Of a stretch of DNA of 64,000 nucleotides, positions 63,901 through 64,000 are shown one piece after another; position 1 is the stretch's first letter; each line of letters starts with the position of its first letter. The notes beneath the pieces were generated by a model. That model searched no databases. It saw only the letters and a program-made list of their open reading frames with translations, and had not been told where the DNA came from. This DNA comes from Sinohyriopsis cumingii (taxonomy: Eukaryota > Mollusca > Bivalvia > Unionida > Unionidae), in the NCBI GenBank assembly GCA_028554795.2, contig CM068824.1:158856289-158920288 (forward strand), written 5' to 3'. Both the position numbers and the translations under genes were made by a program.

Positions 63901-64000
63901 GGGAGAGGATGGAAACTTTAAAGTGACCACTCACCAACCGAACAAGACTGTACGTTTACCCACTCACCACATCGTCAGTCGACCCCTGGAAAAAATCTAT
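60922..64000 (+). pseudogene. polB: Polinton 2 polymerase, inverted plus copy, 5' truncated
   Basis: Starts abruptly at 60,922, inside the sequence equivalent to 58,610 of the minus copy, and runs off the window end. It is nearly identical to the minus copy, including the loss of the YGGRT motif. Own lesions: 39 bp of foreign sequence at 61,109-61,147 replacing about 33 bp and bringing a stop; small deletions near 61,335 and 61,380; and a 2-nt insertion near 61,845. It lacks the one-base deletion before motif C found in the minus copy. Confidence 0.92.
61109..61147 (+). other. 39-bp patch identical to the LINE
   Basis: Starts GAACAAACTGAATAATACTG and ends CCAGACGTAAT. It is identical over 39 bp to 51,766-51,804 in the LINE endonuclease and absent from both other polymerase copies. 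Confidence 0.9.

Larger units (their letters stand above)
53811..64000. mobile_element. Polinton 2, incomplete in window
   Basis: It begins AGTATATGGGG, like the first element's AGTAGTAAGG. It carries iterated terminal motifs, Polinton polymerase genes in inverted orientation and a Polinton-type promoter block. The right end lies beyond the window. The six bases before it are ACAAGT, the expected target duplication to look for at the other end. Confidence 0.75.

Overview
The window is animal nuclear DNA, most likely from a marine invertebrate and possibly a mollusc; that placement is inference from its repeat types. It is AT-rich and intron-scale, with many microsatellites, tRNA-derived SINEs and non-LTR retrotransposons. 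No ordinary multi-exon host gene is visible except two THAP-domain exons. Almost all long coding sequence belongs to mobile elements.

Layout. 1-9.2 kb: gene-poor DNA with microsatellites, two decayed CR1/L2-like LINE fragments on the minus strand, and the first copy of a repeated host segment. 9.2-13.3 kb: a nearly complete non-LTR retrotransposon (endonuclease plus reverse transcriptase) with an 11-bp target duplication. It sits inside a 37-bp repeat that continues as about 16 tandem copies to 13.9 kb. 13.9-16.6 kb: 46-bp and 69-bp tandem arrays and an ATT/ACT tract. 16.6-25.75 kb: no recognisable genes; two related SINEs, a foldback element and short tandem repeats.

25,758-44,941 is one complete Maverick/Polinton (adintovirus-like) element of 19,184 bp, with about 330-bp terminal inverted repeats and a perfect 6-bp target duplication (AACAGT). 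It carries protein-primed family B DNA polymerase, two BIR proteins, a tandem three-copy gene family, packaging ATPase, a basic SPKK-rich protein, an integrase fused to part of a minor capsid protein, a pVI-like basic protein, the major capsid protein, a cysteine protease and several conserved small proteins. Several genes carry nonsense or frameshift lesions, many of them at A-runs, so this copy is either decaying or affected by homopolymer sequencing errors.

The most unusual observation is in this element. Five small genes at its two ends (one minus and one plus at the left, three plus at the right) are each followed, 22-34 nt after the stop codon, by a sequence that matches the metazoan replication-dependent histone mRNA 3' stem-loop: a 6-bp stem, a TTTC loop, usually an ACCCA flank, and a downstream purine-rich element. 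Three of them also share a promoter block (core CACGTCCGCG plus a TATA-like box). This suggests that a virus-like transposon uses the host's cell-cycle-coupled, poly(A)-independent mRNA 3'-end machinery.

45-49.4 kb: flanking host DNA with a SINE bounded by a 12-bp target duplication, AT/GT microsatellites and a THAP-domain gene fragment between 21-bp inverted matches. 49.4-53.8 kb: a decayed I/Jockey-like LINE, cut off in its reverse transcriptase by the end of a second Polinton at 53,811. Polinton 2 continues past the window end. It contains a free-standing paralogue of the polymerase N-terminal domain, a broken minus-strand polymerase, a 2.3-kb spacer, and a plus-strand inverted copy of the polymerase that carries a 39-bp patch identical to the neighbouring LINE.
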